Source: Struthio camelus (lineage: Eukaryota > Chordata > Aves > Struthioniformes > Struthionidae). Taken from it: a DNA stretch of 64,000 bases. The position numbers were made by a program, and so were the translations under genes. Positions 28,701 to 40,377 of the stretch are shown in pieces. The stretch's first letter is position 1; each line of letters starts with the position of its first letter. The DNA lies in NCBI RefSeq assembly GCF_040807025.1, contig NC_090951.1, forward strand, positions 4,898,001 through 4,962,000, written 5' to 3'. The notes under the pieces are model-generated. The model saw only the letters and a list, made by a program, of their open reading frames with translations. It was not told the origin of the DNA and did no database searches.

Positions 28701-29840
28701 AACTTTGCTATCTAATTTTAAACAAACAGCTTTGGGAGTTGTAACAAAACAACCCTCAAAATTACTTATCGGGAGGGCCTAAGTAATTGAAGAGCTAGTA
28801 CCAAAGCTGAAAAGATTCTGCTTTTTACTAAATAGCTGCAGCAGAATTTTTTTCCAGTAATACATTATGAGATTTATGAAATCTTCAAAATAAGATTCTC
28901 TCTCATTTGAAGTCATTTTATAAACCATTTTCAAAGCTATTACCAAATGCATTTAGAGCTTGCAATACAGCTTACCACTGTGCTATGACCCTGGAAGCAC
29001 TGCTAATTCACCAACTCTGAAAGAAAACCAGGGGAAGAGGCTTTTTATCATCTCTTAGCCTTTTTCCTAATATCTGACCAAAACAGGCTGTTTTCAATTA
29101 ACTAAATCATTAAGCCTTTTTAATATGTTCTATCAGTTATTTTTGTAAAACTTTTTTTTAGTTTGAAAGCTATGCTTAGATCAAGAAAATCTGCGTATAC
29201 TTCTGATACCTACACATAAGAATAAAACCATAAAGTCATGATACCCTCATAGTAGGAGTGGAATAACATTGGCTTGTAAGTCTCCCTAGAAATAACATAG
29301 AGCTGCAGACAAAGGTTTTATTAAAAATGCATGGTTCTGTCTTGCTTTCTCTGAAGTTAGTAACTTTTCTTTTTTTTTCTTCAATTAAACAGTAGCACGT
29401 TTTATTCCTCATTTAAGATTCATGGCTTACACACTTCCATGTCATCCAATACATAAGTGCAAATACCAAAATAAACATAGGCTTGGGTTCTTATCTGGCA
29501 TAAATCAGTCTATATCCAGCACAGTAGAAACTGAGCTAAGAATCAAGGCTTTTTTTTTTTTTTTTGCTTAACATTTGAACCAATTAACAAAAGAAATCAA
29601 ATGATCAGATTGACTTTCCATCTCTTATGGTCTTATCTTTATGCTTAGAGACAAAAAGTTAACAATTGCTAAACTGCAGTTAGCCTCTTCCTTTCTTCAG
29701 CTTTCAGATAACAGCATTCAGATTTTTCAACAAAAACAAAGAACATTTCACTTTTTAGGAACATCATTAATCCATCTCCAAGCATCCCAAGCACAGTAAA
29801 GTCTTTGCTGTTTAAAGGAAAATAAGCTTAGACCTAAATG
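25791..29840. other. Upstream AT-rich noncoding DNA, part 3
   Basis: No gene identified. A somewhat GC-richer patch near 25,880-26,030 has open frames on both strands (94 and 66 codons) that mirror each other and look like shadows of composition. T16 lies at 29,550-29,565. A CAG/GTAAGC donor-like string on the + strand near 26,258 has no recognisable exon beside it. Confidence 0.55.
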
Positions 29841-29844
29841 ACAC

Positions 29845-30305
29845 ACTTACCTCCCCCCAGATCTCCAGCCAGGTTTGCATGGGCGGTACTGGGGAGAGGT
29901 GACTACCCCCTGCATGGCCAAGGGGGACACAGGGCCAAGACCTCACTAACCAGGAGGTGCCCTACAGCATGCCAGCAGCCAGGAGCCCAGGTCCTCAGGC
30001 AAGTTCACAGCAATGAGGTAGGTCCAAGATCAAGACCAGAGTCAGACACAGCCCAGAAACAGCCAGGCAAGGCTATGGTAACAACGTAGGTTCAAGAGGA
30101 AGTCAAGAAGCCAGTCCACAGATTAGGATCTAAACCTACAGGATCCACACCCAGGCTAGACCCCAGCAATCCTGCAACCTTACCAGGAAGGGACTACCTA
30201 CCAGCTGAGCTGAGCTGAGCTGAAACGGGCCCATGGGAGTGGCCCCAGGTGAGGGGCATCAGGGCCATTAAGGCCCGTTAGTGCCCTCAGGGCCCTGACA
30301 AAAAG
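29845..30305 (-). repeat. Isolated GC-rich block, probable old interspersed element
   Basis: About 460 bp of GC-rich sequence stands out sharply from AT-rich flanks. It is made of loosely repeating CAAGACC/AGCCAGTC/AGTCAGA-type words, and near its right end has four copies of GCTGA in a row (30,204-30,223) and a cluster of GGGCC words (about 30,228-30,298). It has an 83-codon open frame on the + strand that resembles nothing known. Read on the minus strand, its left edge gives a strong splice-donor match, GGAG/GTAAGTGTG, at about 29,848. I infer an interspersed-repeat fragment, possibly exonised; the family is not identified and the strand given is only a guess from the donor. Confidence 0.4.
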
Positions 30306-32030
30306 AGCCACCTTTTCATTTTTCAAACTGCAGCTGACGCATACAGTAGTTTTCCCCAGGGGAAAAAAGAACCAACAGTAGATTTCAAAATGAACCTCTT
30401 ATTTCACAAAGCCTTATAGCTCGCACCACAATGTTTTTCACAGGTGAACAATATAGGTAGCTTGTCTTTATAGCCTGTGGTTTATGTAAGAAAACCATGT
30501 TATTGTAAGAATAGTAGCCAAAGCCAATTTAAGAGGATTGTCAAAATGAAAGGAATAAAAGAGAGTCTACTTAGGATTTTTTAAAAGCTAAAAACGTTGG
30601 GCTTGATTCTGAGAAATGCTGGCCGTTTCCTGGAAGGTTGTGAGCCACCAACTTCCGCCTCTGCCTTCCCCGCTCTAACAGCTCAGCTCCGGGCTTCTTG
30701 AAATTTCCAGGGATTTCCTACGGGGGGTAGATTGGTGCATAAGGCCTACTACAAACATTTTCATAAATGCCTTACTGCCTTGATTTCATTTAGTTTATTG
30801 GTGATTATAGGAGTGTGACTGAGGTGACTTCCTGGAGATTTCCATGTGGATAAAGTATCTAGGTTTTCTGGCTGGTGAGTCGAAAGCAGCACTTCCACGC
30901 TGTTTGCTTCAGAAGCTGAAGTACGTTAGCAGAAATAGCCAGATGGACCAGCTAGGCTCAAGTAGACCTCTGACACAAATTTTAGTCTTATCTTAACAGA
31001 ATTAGTGCATTGTAGTCTGTAGGAGAGGTTTATTATATGATCGTACGTCTGACAAACAGATAAAGCATACTAAAATCATTATTATGTAACTTAGAAAACA
31101 TATAGGGAGAAGAGTTCAATAGTTAGAAAAAAAAAAAGTCTGTTCACCTCTTGTTCCAGAGCGTAGCTAAATCATGTTTTGTTCTGGTTTTCAAAAGGAA
31201 AAAGTTGTGCTTAGCTAATGGATACGCATGTAAATGTGCAGCACTGCTGTTTATAAGCAGTACATGTACAAGTATTACTGTGTTATCCGGTGCAAGATCT
31301 TGCTCACCCATTCCTGTGCCCATCTGAAAACATTAACTTGAGAATCCGACAGGCAGAAGCTTGCTGTGACAGCCCACCTTTCCTCTAGAGGCGAAACACA
31401 ATGACTAACCAGCCAACTTTAAGGGCTTTTACTTTTGCTGAAAATGAAGTTATAAAGTTGTTATGGGAATTTCCGAAACTTAGCTCATTGCCTGTGGAAT
31501 CCTAATGTTTTTTAAAAAATAATTTTTGTATATTTTAATGCTTCTGAGTCATCCTTTCCCTTCCTTAAGGGTACTCAAGCTTATGACCCTCAGTTCCCAA
31601 GGCTACACTGCTGGAATTTGTTGCTGTTCCTTGGGAGCTCTAGCATATTGCTCTAGAAATTTTTAATTAGACTGGACACTAATAGTAGTGCTCTATTTTC
31701 ATGACTATTTTTTCACTGGGAGAAAAGGCTTGAGTCTGTCCTCAATTTTTATTTAAATTGTTGAGAAACCAGAATCCCTTGTGCTTCTCACGATCAGGAC
31801 AATTGGTGCCCGGTCCTAATCTCAGATGTACATCCATCTGAGTTGTTTTGCGCAGTTTAACGGGCACAGCACAACAGGAAGGATGGAGGTGGGAGGGATG
31901 TCAAAAGGAGGCATCTCCGTAACATTGGAGCTATAGCTCCAGGAGCAATATGCATATATTTAGCTTTATTTATGAGTAGTCCTGTCGCACTTCAGAGGAC
32001 TTTGGGGGTACGGCTCGAATTTCTTGCTAC
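30306..32030. other. AT-rich DNA flanking the CpG island
   Basis: No gene, RNA or recognisable repeat seen. The stretch becomes gradually less AT-rich toward the MLYCD promoter. It contains ordinary short homopolymers (for example an A run near 31,128). Confidence 0.6.
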
Positions 32031-32585
32031 GCGTAGGGTAGCAAGGGCACAGCACTTGCAAAAGCGCGCCCTCAGATTATGCAACCCAATTTGAGCGATC
32101 TCCTGCACTTGTTTCAGGTTGCACAGACGCCGGCAGGCCTGGCCTGGGCTCCCTGCGCCCACATCTATGGATTTCCAGGAGCCCCAATTTGCTGACTTTG
32201 CGAGACGGTGGTGACGAGCCTTTTGGGGGGGGGTCTGGCGCCACCGGACTCAAAAGAGAGTTATCCATGACGCTGCCCAAAATTGCCTTGGCAGTGCCAC
32301 AGGCCAGGCGCGACCCTGCTCTCGTGCCAGGCCTCTGCCTGAGGTGCAGGCAGGCAGCCTGCGAGGGAAACAGCCCTGACTGTGAGCGGGATGGAAGTGA
32401 TGGGCAAGAATGCCATGGGGTAGTATGGTGAAGGCTGGAGGGAAGAGCACTCAAGCAGGGGGAAAGCTCTGCATCGGCAAGAAGAAGGCCGGCAAAGGGC
32501 ACAACCCGCCGCAGCGCCCATGACGGGGCGAGGCGCCGCCTCAGAGAGGCCTCCTGACGACGTCTCCGGCCTCCGCGCCACACTC

Positions 32586-32596
32586 AAAATGGCGGC
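32586..32596 (+). promoter_or_regulatory. YY1-type motif
   Basis: AAAATGGCGGC matches the AANATGGCGGC consensus for YY1 on the sense strand. Sense-strand copies of this motif typically lie at or just after the start site of TATA-less promoters. The ATG inside the motif (32,589) is in frame with MLYCD, which complicates start choice. Confidence 0.6.
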
Positions 32597-32644
32597 CGAA
32601 CCGCCCCCCGCCACACTCTCCTGCCCTTCCCATTCTCGCTTCCG

Positions 32645-32683
32645 ATTGGTGGAGAGGACTGGCAGTCTGCAGTGCCAGCCAAT
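32645..32683. promoter_or_regulatory. Pair of opposed CCAAT boxes (NF-Y)
   Basis: An inverted box, ATTGG with flank CCGATTGGTGG, is at 32,645-32,649. A direct box, CCAATCAG, has its CCAAT at 32,679-32,683. Their centres are 34 bp apart, about three helical turns, a common NF-Y arrangement. Both have good flanks. Opposed boxes are also frequent in bidirectional promoters, which is relevant to the possible divergent transcript. Confidence 0.65.
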
Positions 32684-32765
32684 CAGACCGCTCTCTCGGG
32701 TCCCGGAGGCGGCGCTGCGGCCTGGCCCAGGTGTGGGGTATTCGCCGCCTGTCGCCAGAGGCGGA

Positions 32766-33281
32766 ATGAGCCGCCTGGGCCCGTGTTTGAGCCCGCGGCG
32801 TCTCCTGCGCCGGCCCTGGGCTGCGCCGCGGGGGCTGCGCCGCGACTTGGCGGGCGCCGCCGCCCCGGGCATGGAGGAGCTGCTGAGCCGCTCCGTGCCG
32901 CCGCTGCCGCCCTACGAGACCAAGGAGAAGGCGCCGCCTCCGGCGGAGCTGCGCGGCGCGGAGTTCGTGCGCTACTACCGCGGCCTGGAGGCCGGGCCGG
33001 GCCGCGCCGAGCTCCTCACCCGCCTGGCCCGCGACTTCGGCGTGGACCACGGCCGGGTGGCCGAGTTCAGCGCCAAGGTGCTGCAGGCCCGCGAGCAGGG
33101 CAGGGAGCTGGGCGCCCTGCTGCAGGCCGAGGACCGGCTCCGCTACTACCTCAACCCGCAGTACCGGGGCCTCTTCCAGCACCTGGGCCGCCTCGAGGGC
33201 GGGCTCCGCTTCCTGGTGGAGCTGAGGGGCGACCTGGTGGACGGGCTGGCCACCAAGGCGGTGGACGGGCCGCACGTCAAG
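32766..33281 (+). CDS. MLYCD: Malonyl-CoA decarboxylase, coding exon 1
   Basis: Encodes residues 1-172 of malonyl-CoA decarboxylase, which converts malonyl-CoA to acetyl-CoA and CO2. Residues 1-35 are rich in Arg (R3, R11, R12, R15, R16, R22, R25, R26) with no acidic residue before D27, as expected of a mitochondrial leader. A second in-frame Met at residue 36 (32,871) opens MEELLSRSVPP, which lines up with the human internal start, and it has the better context (G at +4). The rest is the N-terminal helical domain, with the conserved AEDRLRYYLNPQYRGLF stretch near residues 121-137. The first Met was chosen because the leader length (35 residues) is close to the human one (39). The frame is open further upstream, to ATGs at 32,520 and 32,589. 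The exon ends AAG/gtgagg in phase 0. Confidence 0.95.
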
Positions 33282-36200
33282 GTGAGGGCCGGGGCAGGCC
33301 GGAGGGGATGTGGTTTGAGGTGTGGTTTGAGGGATGTGGCAGGTGCTGCCTGTGGAGCTGGTCTGGCAGGTCGCGGTCCCTGTTGAACCCCTTTCGCTGC
33401 CTGGGGTGACCGTGGTGTGAGAGCAAAGCCCCTTGCCTTGAGCCATAGTGCCGTTGGGAGCTGGCCTTGCTGCCCCATGCAGGTGGGTAGGGAGGCAGCG
33501 TCCTGCGGTTTGAAGCGATGGGCTTTCCAAAGCGATCGGGCAGTGGGAAACGGCGCTGTGACCTGTGGAAGGAGTCGCGTTGTGGAAGATGTTGCCGCAC
33601 TGGCACAGCCGGGCGTGAGGTAGTGCAGCTGGTGGTGTGCCCGTCGAGCAGTGACCCGCCGCAGCTGAAAAGCGACAGGCAGCAGCGTGACTCATGAGCC
33701 TGATATAGTGCCACAAGCGACAGAGCAACCTCCTCGTGCGAGCGGTGAAGGATATCACTAGGAGAAAGGCGCAGTCGTGACTCAGCTTGGGCCTACGTAG
33801 AAAGTGGATGAGGTGGGACGTAATCGCCAGAGATTACGTGAGGCAGCATGGTGCCGTGGCTCTGGCAGCAGGAGCGATATAGCAGAAAACAGCGGCAGGT
33901 ATCTGATGATAGGGTTTCCCAGCAGGTAGTGAATTTTCTCCTTGGAAGAGAGTGACGTGCGCAGGATGTGCTGAGCATGACTTGCTTGTCGATATTCAGA
34001 TGCAAAATAAGTTGGACGAGGAAAAGATGTTTTTGGCATTGCTGCTGGTTTCTTAAATGTGCTAGAAAAATACAGAGTATTTGTAAATTAAACATGATCA
34101 CCATGTTGCTGCAATAGCAGCAAAAATTGGTTACTTGCCAGTTAAGATAGATAATAGATATCACATAACTTAATTGTGTTCTGCATTCAATTTCCACGTC
34201 CAGTTGGATCGTCTTAAGTAAAAACAGATGGATTTTGCAAAAATTAGCAGAATAAAAATCTGTATAAAACAGCTGAATGCATGGGTATCCACTGATACAG
34301 TATGCTCAGAAACACACTACACCCATTGGAATGTAGGAAAATATTATCTGCAAAATTAAAGCTTCAATAAAAAAGGGTGTCATAAGCATTTTGTTGTGTT
34401 TTCTTCTCAAAGTATCACTTTTGGGATGCCTGGTTTCATGCTGTGTAATAGGACTGGGCTTTGTTCTGCGTACCTGTTCTTGTAGTTGTCTTTTGCGCTT
34501 GATGGCATGTTGACTTGCTCTTGATGCTGGAGGAAAATTACAGAATGCGTTATCTAGCCTACTGGGATTTTGTTTTTACCCAAACTGCCTGAAATATTTC
34601 TTACACAGTCCTTAATCTCTACTTGGCATCTACAAAGATCTGTTGAAATGAGGGTTAGCCACTACTGTAATGTAAATACAAAGTATTTTTATATGTGCTC
34701 AAAGCATCAACACATAGGAGCAGCTTGCACTGTTAGGTATTTGTTGATGAAACATTGATGTGTTCTCTTTGTTCAACAGATTTCAGTAAAATAACATATG
34801 CAGGTGATAAGGTCACTTGAAAACAGTTTTGCATACTTTACTCGTCATCTGAAGCAGAACAAAAATGGTATGAAAAGGGGAGAGGAAAAGATGCAGTGGT
34901 CATGGTAGCACTGAAAACTTCCCTAGCTGGTGTTGTATGGTTTTTAATGTCTTAATCTCTCTTTTTTCTTTTTTTTAATGGAAGTAATTAGTATTAGCAA
35001 TGCAGGGAGCAGAAAAACAATCTCCTTTTATTTGTGTGACACTATTTAATGCCATTTTGCTGGTGGGTTCATCTTTCAGTATCTTACCAAGGAGATTCTG
35101 TATCTATACGTTGAAATTTCTTTGAAAGAAAACAAAGAAAATCTGAAATGCTTGGCAAAATCAAAATAGATATATAGATCACCATGCCTGAATGAGGCAT
35201 CTCAGGCCTAAAACTTCAAATGTTCTAAAGACATGGAAAAAGCTTCCTGAATTGTGAAAGGCTAGCCAATTACCTATGTATATATACATAAAATTATTGT
35301 CAGATATTTAACCAGCAACTAGCAGTAACTAAACCATCTGTTTGGTATATGTAGAGTGTTAGTTACTGCTGTTTAATCTATGAATGTGTTTATCTATGTA
35401 CGTGAATTTTCCATATAGGAGTTTTTTCTGTTTGTTTGAGAGGGAAAGTGAAATAGCGCTCTCATTAGAGGCAGATTTTGTTAATGAAAGCTTTTAATCT
35501 AAATTTTCTCGAGTTTTCCCATTTGTTGCCCCAGAAATAGGGAGGTTGTGTGAAGATCAAAAAGGCTGTATTTTGCTGTCTTATAGCAAGAACATGGAAT
35601 GGGGAAAAAAAAAAAAAAACACTTACACTTTTCTAATAGAAACCAAAGTATAGCTGAGTAGTTTTAAATGCTAATCTGAGTATGCCTCGTTGCTCAACGT
35701 TAAAATTGGGGTGTGGAGTAACAAATGCTTGTATTTTTTATTTTTCTGAATGAAATATCTCCAGTCCTTTTCCTTGCAAAGGTAAATATTTAAGTGTAAT
35801 TTTATGACTAGAAAGGCCTCTGAGATGAAAATAAGAATTTACTTAGCACTGTATTTATGAAATAAGTGAACCAAACTTGAGAACGTTGATGGTCAAATCA
35901 AACCTTTCAGAGACTTAGCACATAATATGGTACTAAATGCAGCTCTGCATTTTGTTCAGATGGCTTTTATTAAACATGATTTTGGATCGCATAAAGTACT
36001 TAACGTCTTTCTATGCTAAGTTTTGTTGACATGCGTAATTCTTTGGGCTTCAGACTGCACTGTAATCTTCAAAAAGCATTATTATTTACAACTGATACAT
36101 GAGTTGAGTTATGTTTCTCTATAAACAATATTCCCGTCATCACTTTTTTCTATGGTAACATAGCTGTAGCAGTCTGTACCTTCAAAAGTACCTTCAGTTC

Positions 36201-37229
36201 GGTTATGCATCATTATATCCCATTGTAAGGAGTGTACTTGTTAAGCCTGTAGCTACTTCAAAAAAGCAAAATGTATCCATTCTTTTGTTTTCCACTTTCA
36301 CCAGTCTCCCCATAGTAGAGCTGGCTTTCTTCTAAGCTCGTCATTGCCATCTGAGCCGTGTTACTGCCAGTGGATGAAGAGCAGTGAGTTCAAAATAACG
36401 ACTAGCAGGAGCGCAGCTATCGGCAGTTTTCACCACTACTAGCTGTTGCAGTGCAGCTTGAAATGGTGTTGGTGTTCCAGAAGGCAGATGGATGACAGGA
36501 GAGCCGTAGGAATCTGTTAGTTTGACCCAGCTCTGACAACGGTAGCTTATTTTCCTGGCTCATGGGGTGCCCTTACAAAAGAAAAGAAAACAAACAACCG
36601 TGAACTATATCGAGACTTTCACTACACCAAGGGGTATCTGCTTGAAATGATTTATAGTTATTTTGAAAAACTTCAGAGCTGTGGAGAAACAAGGATGCAC
36701 AAGGGAACTACCTTAAAGCAATCGCTATGCGCTTGTTCACGATGGTAATACCTGTATAGTTAGAGTGGAAAAATATATTTAAATGAAAGGGGGAGGGGGA
36801 GCGAAAACGGACAACTCAGTAGATGAGAGAGTTCAACTAAATTCAGCTTTTAGCAATAAAGCTGTTGATGATGCAAGCCATGCTGATGTTGCTGGCTTGC
36901 TTGGTAGTACTGCTCAGGAGCTGCAATTCCTGAGTGACCTAGCCATGCCAGAAAGAGCCCTTCATGTAGATACTCATATGCAGACAATTCTGGGCTTTAT
37001 TTACTTATTTGTTTTTAAAGTACAGCTTGTTTTACCTGCCACTTCTCCTCTAATCCACTAGCACAGAAGCATCAGCAAAAGCACTGTTTTGCCTGTGCAG
37101 AATACTGCTACCCTAAGGTGTCCTGTCAGAGCATATCTAGCACTGAAGTGCCCTGAGCCAGCAGTAATTTTGTTTGTCATAGTAATTTCCTATAGAAAAT
37201 TCAGTCTCAAATGTTTTGGCAGTGGCAGG

Positions 37230-37257
37230 TATTTTATACCTGCACAGGTATAAAATA
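37230..37257. repeat. Inverted repeat, 13-bp arms, in MLYCD intron 1
   Basis: The arm TATTTTATACCTG, a 2-nt spacer CA, and its exact reverse complement CAGGTATAAAATA. It would form a tight hairpin in DNA or in the pre-mRNA. Confidence 0.9.
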
Positions 37258-38590
37258 TGGCCAATAAGCCCCCAGGATCATCAGGCTCACTATACATGTG
37301 CACGTCCATTTATTTGGCAGGGGAAGGTATGCAGCGTATGCCCCTCTCACCAGAATAAATTCTGTGGCCCTCCTAGTTACAAAGTTTCTGCATCGCTGCT
37401 CTAGTCCTTTCTAAGATCATTTATCTTTATTAGACTAGTGTTCTTTGTGGTGTTTTTGGTTTTTTTGGTTTTGCTTCTTTTTCCCTAACTGCTGTTATGA
37501 GGGATGGTGTTATCTTGAGACACAGAAGGAAGGAGTATTTTGATCAGAAAGTCGATGGAGAAACTGGGAGGACTGCCCTTTACTAGGGAGTATTCTGCTT
37601 ACTGTGATCATTAACTCTCAGTTCTTCAGTGATGCTTGTTGCAGATAGTGACATTCATGGGTTTTTTTTTTTTCCAGAGGTTGCTTTTTATGCTGGTGAG
37701 TTCTGTAGCTTCCATCATTTTCCGTTGGGATTTGCTTACCCTGTAAGTGCACTTCACGATGAATTTGGTTTACATTCTTTTAGTTTCAAACCCATTTAAC
37801 AGTATTTTTTTTTTTTTTACTAGCACATACAGGCTCTGTTCAGCTTTGTTAATTATGGTACAGGTGCAGGTGGAAGTACAACTGACAAGTTTCAGCACAG
37901 CTACCTGGTGTATTACATAACTGAGAGAGAGCCCTGCTGCGAAAGAGCTACAAGGTTAGAACTGTTCTGCAAATGTTGGCAGATATGACTTCTTGGAAGA
38001 CTTTGTGGGTATTCCGTGCATTTGGAACAACGTCTTTGACATTTTCAGTATTTGTATTATTTGTCAATTTATGCTTCAATAAACAAGCTCCTCGTCCATC
38101 GTATTTATGAGGGTGCTGCTGGAAAAGTGGCATACAATTTTGTGCCTGAAAGAAGTGACGTTATTGTTCTGTGGAGATGAATGGCTGTTTTCTTCTAGGT
38201 GATTTGTGTAGTAGCCATTTCTGCATAGACAAAGGTATATGCCAAATGGAAAAGCTCATGTATTTGGCTAAAACAAATTAGTAAACAAAAAATATTTGGT
38301 GGGAAAAAGGGAAACTTGTTTTCTATATGAAAATTTGAGCCTGCACTTCAGGTGTGGAAAAGAACCAGGATTTACCATGAATTCACCTTGCATACTCCAT
38401 TAGCGTGGTCATTATCATCAACTTTGCTCTAAGTGTTTTTCTGGGAAGAGTTAATTAAATTTTAACTTTGGGTGGGTTAGTATAGATTAAAATACCTTAT
38501 TTCAGTTGGCTGCGAGTACAGTCTAGGCCTGAACATTTTCAGGTTTTTCTAGTATGTTGAATTAAACTAGCTTTAGTTCACAAAAGCAGT

Positions 38591-38617
38591 CTTTTTTTTC
38601 TTTCTTTCTTTCTTTTC
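38591..38617 (+). repeat. TTTC microsatellite
   Basis: A T-rich start followed by CTTT units in tandem within intron 1. Confidence 0.85.
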
Positions 38618-40264
38618 CATGTTGGAATACTTATAGCAATTACTTTTGGCCAACAGGAGCCTCCTTTGATGTGTGTCTCTTAAAAAGTGCCTCTACGACT
38701 TTCATCTTTTTTAGGATATGATAGGAAATATTTTTACTTTCTTAGGAAAGGTCTGAGAGTATAATTAATCTTTGGAAAGATGTTTCAAGTAGTAATTGTG
38801 GGTTCCTGGATGGATTTACATTTTGCTTTTTGTGTTGTTTTTGCTTAAGTATAGCAAGCCAAAGTACATTGGAACATAGTTTTTGTCTTTCGTGTATAGC
38901 ACTGGCAATTTAATAAAGGTCTGAATAGAAGCTTAGGAGTTTTCTGGTTTTTAAATAAATGAATGTAAGTTGGGTTCCGATAAGCCTAAAGTTCTGACCA
39001 AGCTGCTGGTAAATTGGTGGTAGTATCATATCGTATCCTATAGGCAAAGCAAACATAAGAAAGACTAAAATAAGCTCTAGAATCTCTTAGAGATATCCAT
39101 GCAAAGCTGAGTTCAAGAATTCTTTCTAAACTCAAATGATAAGTTTTAGACAAGTGAAAATAATCTAGGTAGCAGGAAATTAATAGGGAATGTAAAATGC
39201 TTATTATAGTGAATGTTTCTGAGTGTTTGGTATTACATTTGGTTGTAATTCCATATCGTACTGTTCCAATATTATGAGGATTTTTGATTTCTGTGGTCTT
39301 ATGCTAATACTTTTTTGTTTTCCTTGCTCAAAAATTTTAATGCTTATGCAGAAATTAAAAATTCTGTAAAGCCTATGTTTGCCTGCATCCTGTTAGAAGA
39401 TATGCATTTTTTTATTTCATCATCCTGAGTGGGCATGTCAGGTCCTGTGCTGAGGTGTACAATCCATGCTGAAGTCCAAACTGAAGCGTTTTTGTAATTT
39501 ACTGACAAAGGTTGATTAAAGCTGCCTAAATGTGCCTGCACGTGTTCCAGGCATCTCCAGGAACCTCATATGCCTTGGGGGGATTTTCTGTCTGAAATAG
39601 AAAGACCCATGTATTATTTGTACTTCCTTTTTATCCATGATGCAGAAAGCACAGGAGTAAATACCTACCCGCTTACCTTTTGTACAATGAGCAATGAAAA
39701 ATAGTTACAATGTTTAAAATAGCAGTGATGACAATAAAAAACAGCAAGGACCTGGAAAAAATATAACTTGGTAAGTTACTTTCTTATGTTAATGATCTGG
39801 TACTAATAGTCTTCGTAAGGCATGAACTACTGAATACTCGGAAGAGATGTAGATGTAGAAAGTTATAATGAATTTCAAGTCCTTATTTCCATCAAATTTC
39901 CCATGATTTGTTTCATGGTATCTAAATGAATGCATCTGAGCAGTTCTGCAACTGCTGCCTGATTGTCAAGACTTCAAATACTTCTATTTAGTATCTCCTT
40001 TTCATCTTCATTGTTTTGCCTTCTTTTCCATTTCCCTATCTACAGTTTACTACTGACTGTGAATGCATTGCATCCGGTAAGTACTTGCATTGTTTTAGTC
40101 CTGTATGAGGAAAGCTTGAGTTGTTACATGCTTAATCTTCTCAAACAGATGCATTAGTTTCCCTGAACTTCTCAATGCTGTAAACAGTTGAGATGGCTTT
40201 ACTTGCATTCTTATGGTCTACCTAGCTTATTTAGCAGACAAGTCAATCTTTCTTCTTTTGGCAG

Positions 40265-40377
40265 GAAATGAATGGAGTTTTAAAGAACATGCTTTCAGAA
40301 TGGTTTTCGACGGGATTCCTAAATTTGGAACGGGTTACTTGGCAATCACCTTGTGAAGTACTCCAAAAAATTAGTGA
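40265..40377 (+). CDS. MLYCD: Malonyl-CoA decarboxylase, coding exon 2
   Basis: 113 nt, beginning in phase 0 and ending with two bases of a split Asp codon. It encodes residues 173-209 plus part of 210: [37 protein letters not shown]. This is nearly identical to human MLYCD at the junction between the helical domain and the catalytic domain. The donor is GA/gtaagt, a perfect extended match. Confidence 0.97.

Larger units (their letters stand above)
32031..33330 (+). promoter_or_regulatory. MLYCD: CpG-island promoter of MLYCD
   Basis: CpG and GC content rise abruptly from about 32,030 and are very high from 32,500 through exon 1 and its donor. No TATA box is evident, which is usual for a housekeeping CpG-island promoter with dispersed start sites. 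Visible sites are a CRE-like TGACGACGTC at 32,555-32,564, a YY1-type AAAATGGCGGC at 32,586-32,596, and two NF-Y (CCAAT) boxes in opposite orientation. A G9 run sits at 32,225-32,233. The exact transcription start cannot be read from sequence. If the YY1 site works in its usual place just after the start site, transcription begins near 32,580; if the CCAAT boxes sit at their usual -60 to -100, it begins nearer 32,740. Confidence 0.85.
33282..40264 (+). other. MLYCD: MLYCD intron 1 (6,983 bp)
   Basis: A GT-AG intron: donor AAG/gtgagg, acceptor ttttggcag/GAA. The first few hundred bases are still GC-rich. The rest is T-rich on the sense strand. It contains A15 at 35,605-35,619, a TTTC microsatellite at 38,591-38,617 and a perfect inverted repeat with 13-bp arms at 37,230-37,257. 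No other exon was recognised inside. Confidence 0.93.

Noticed and set aside
32672..33409. 245-codon + strand frame overlapping exon 1 in another phase
   Set aside because: Ala/Gly/Pro/Arg-rich translation typical of GC-rich off-frame reading; the conserved MLYCD frame is the other one.
32541..33758. 405-codon open frame on the minus strand across the CpG island
   Set aside because: It is the antisense shadow of GC-rich MLYCD exon 1; stops are rare there because of composition, and the real exon is proven by homology on the other strand.
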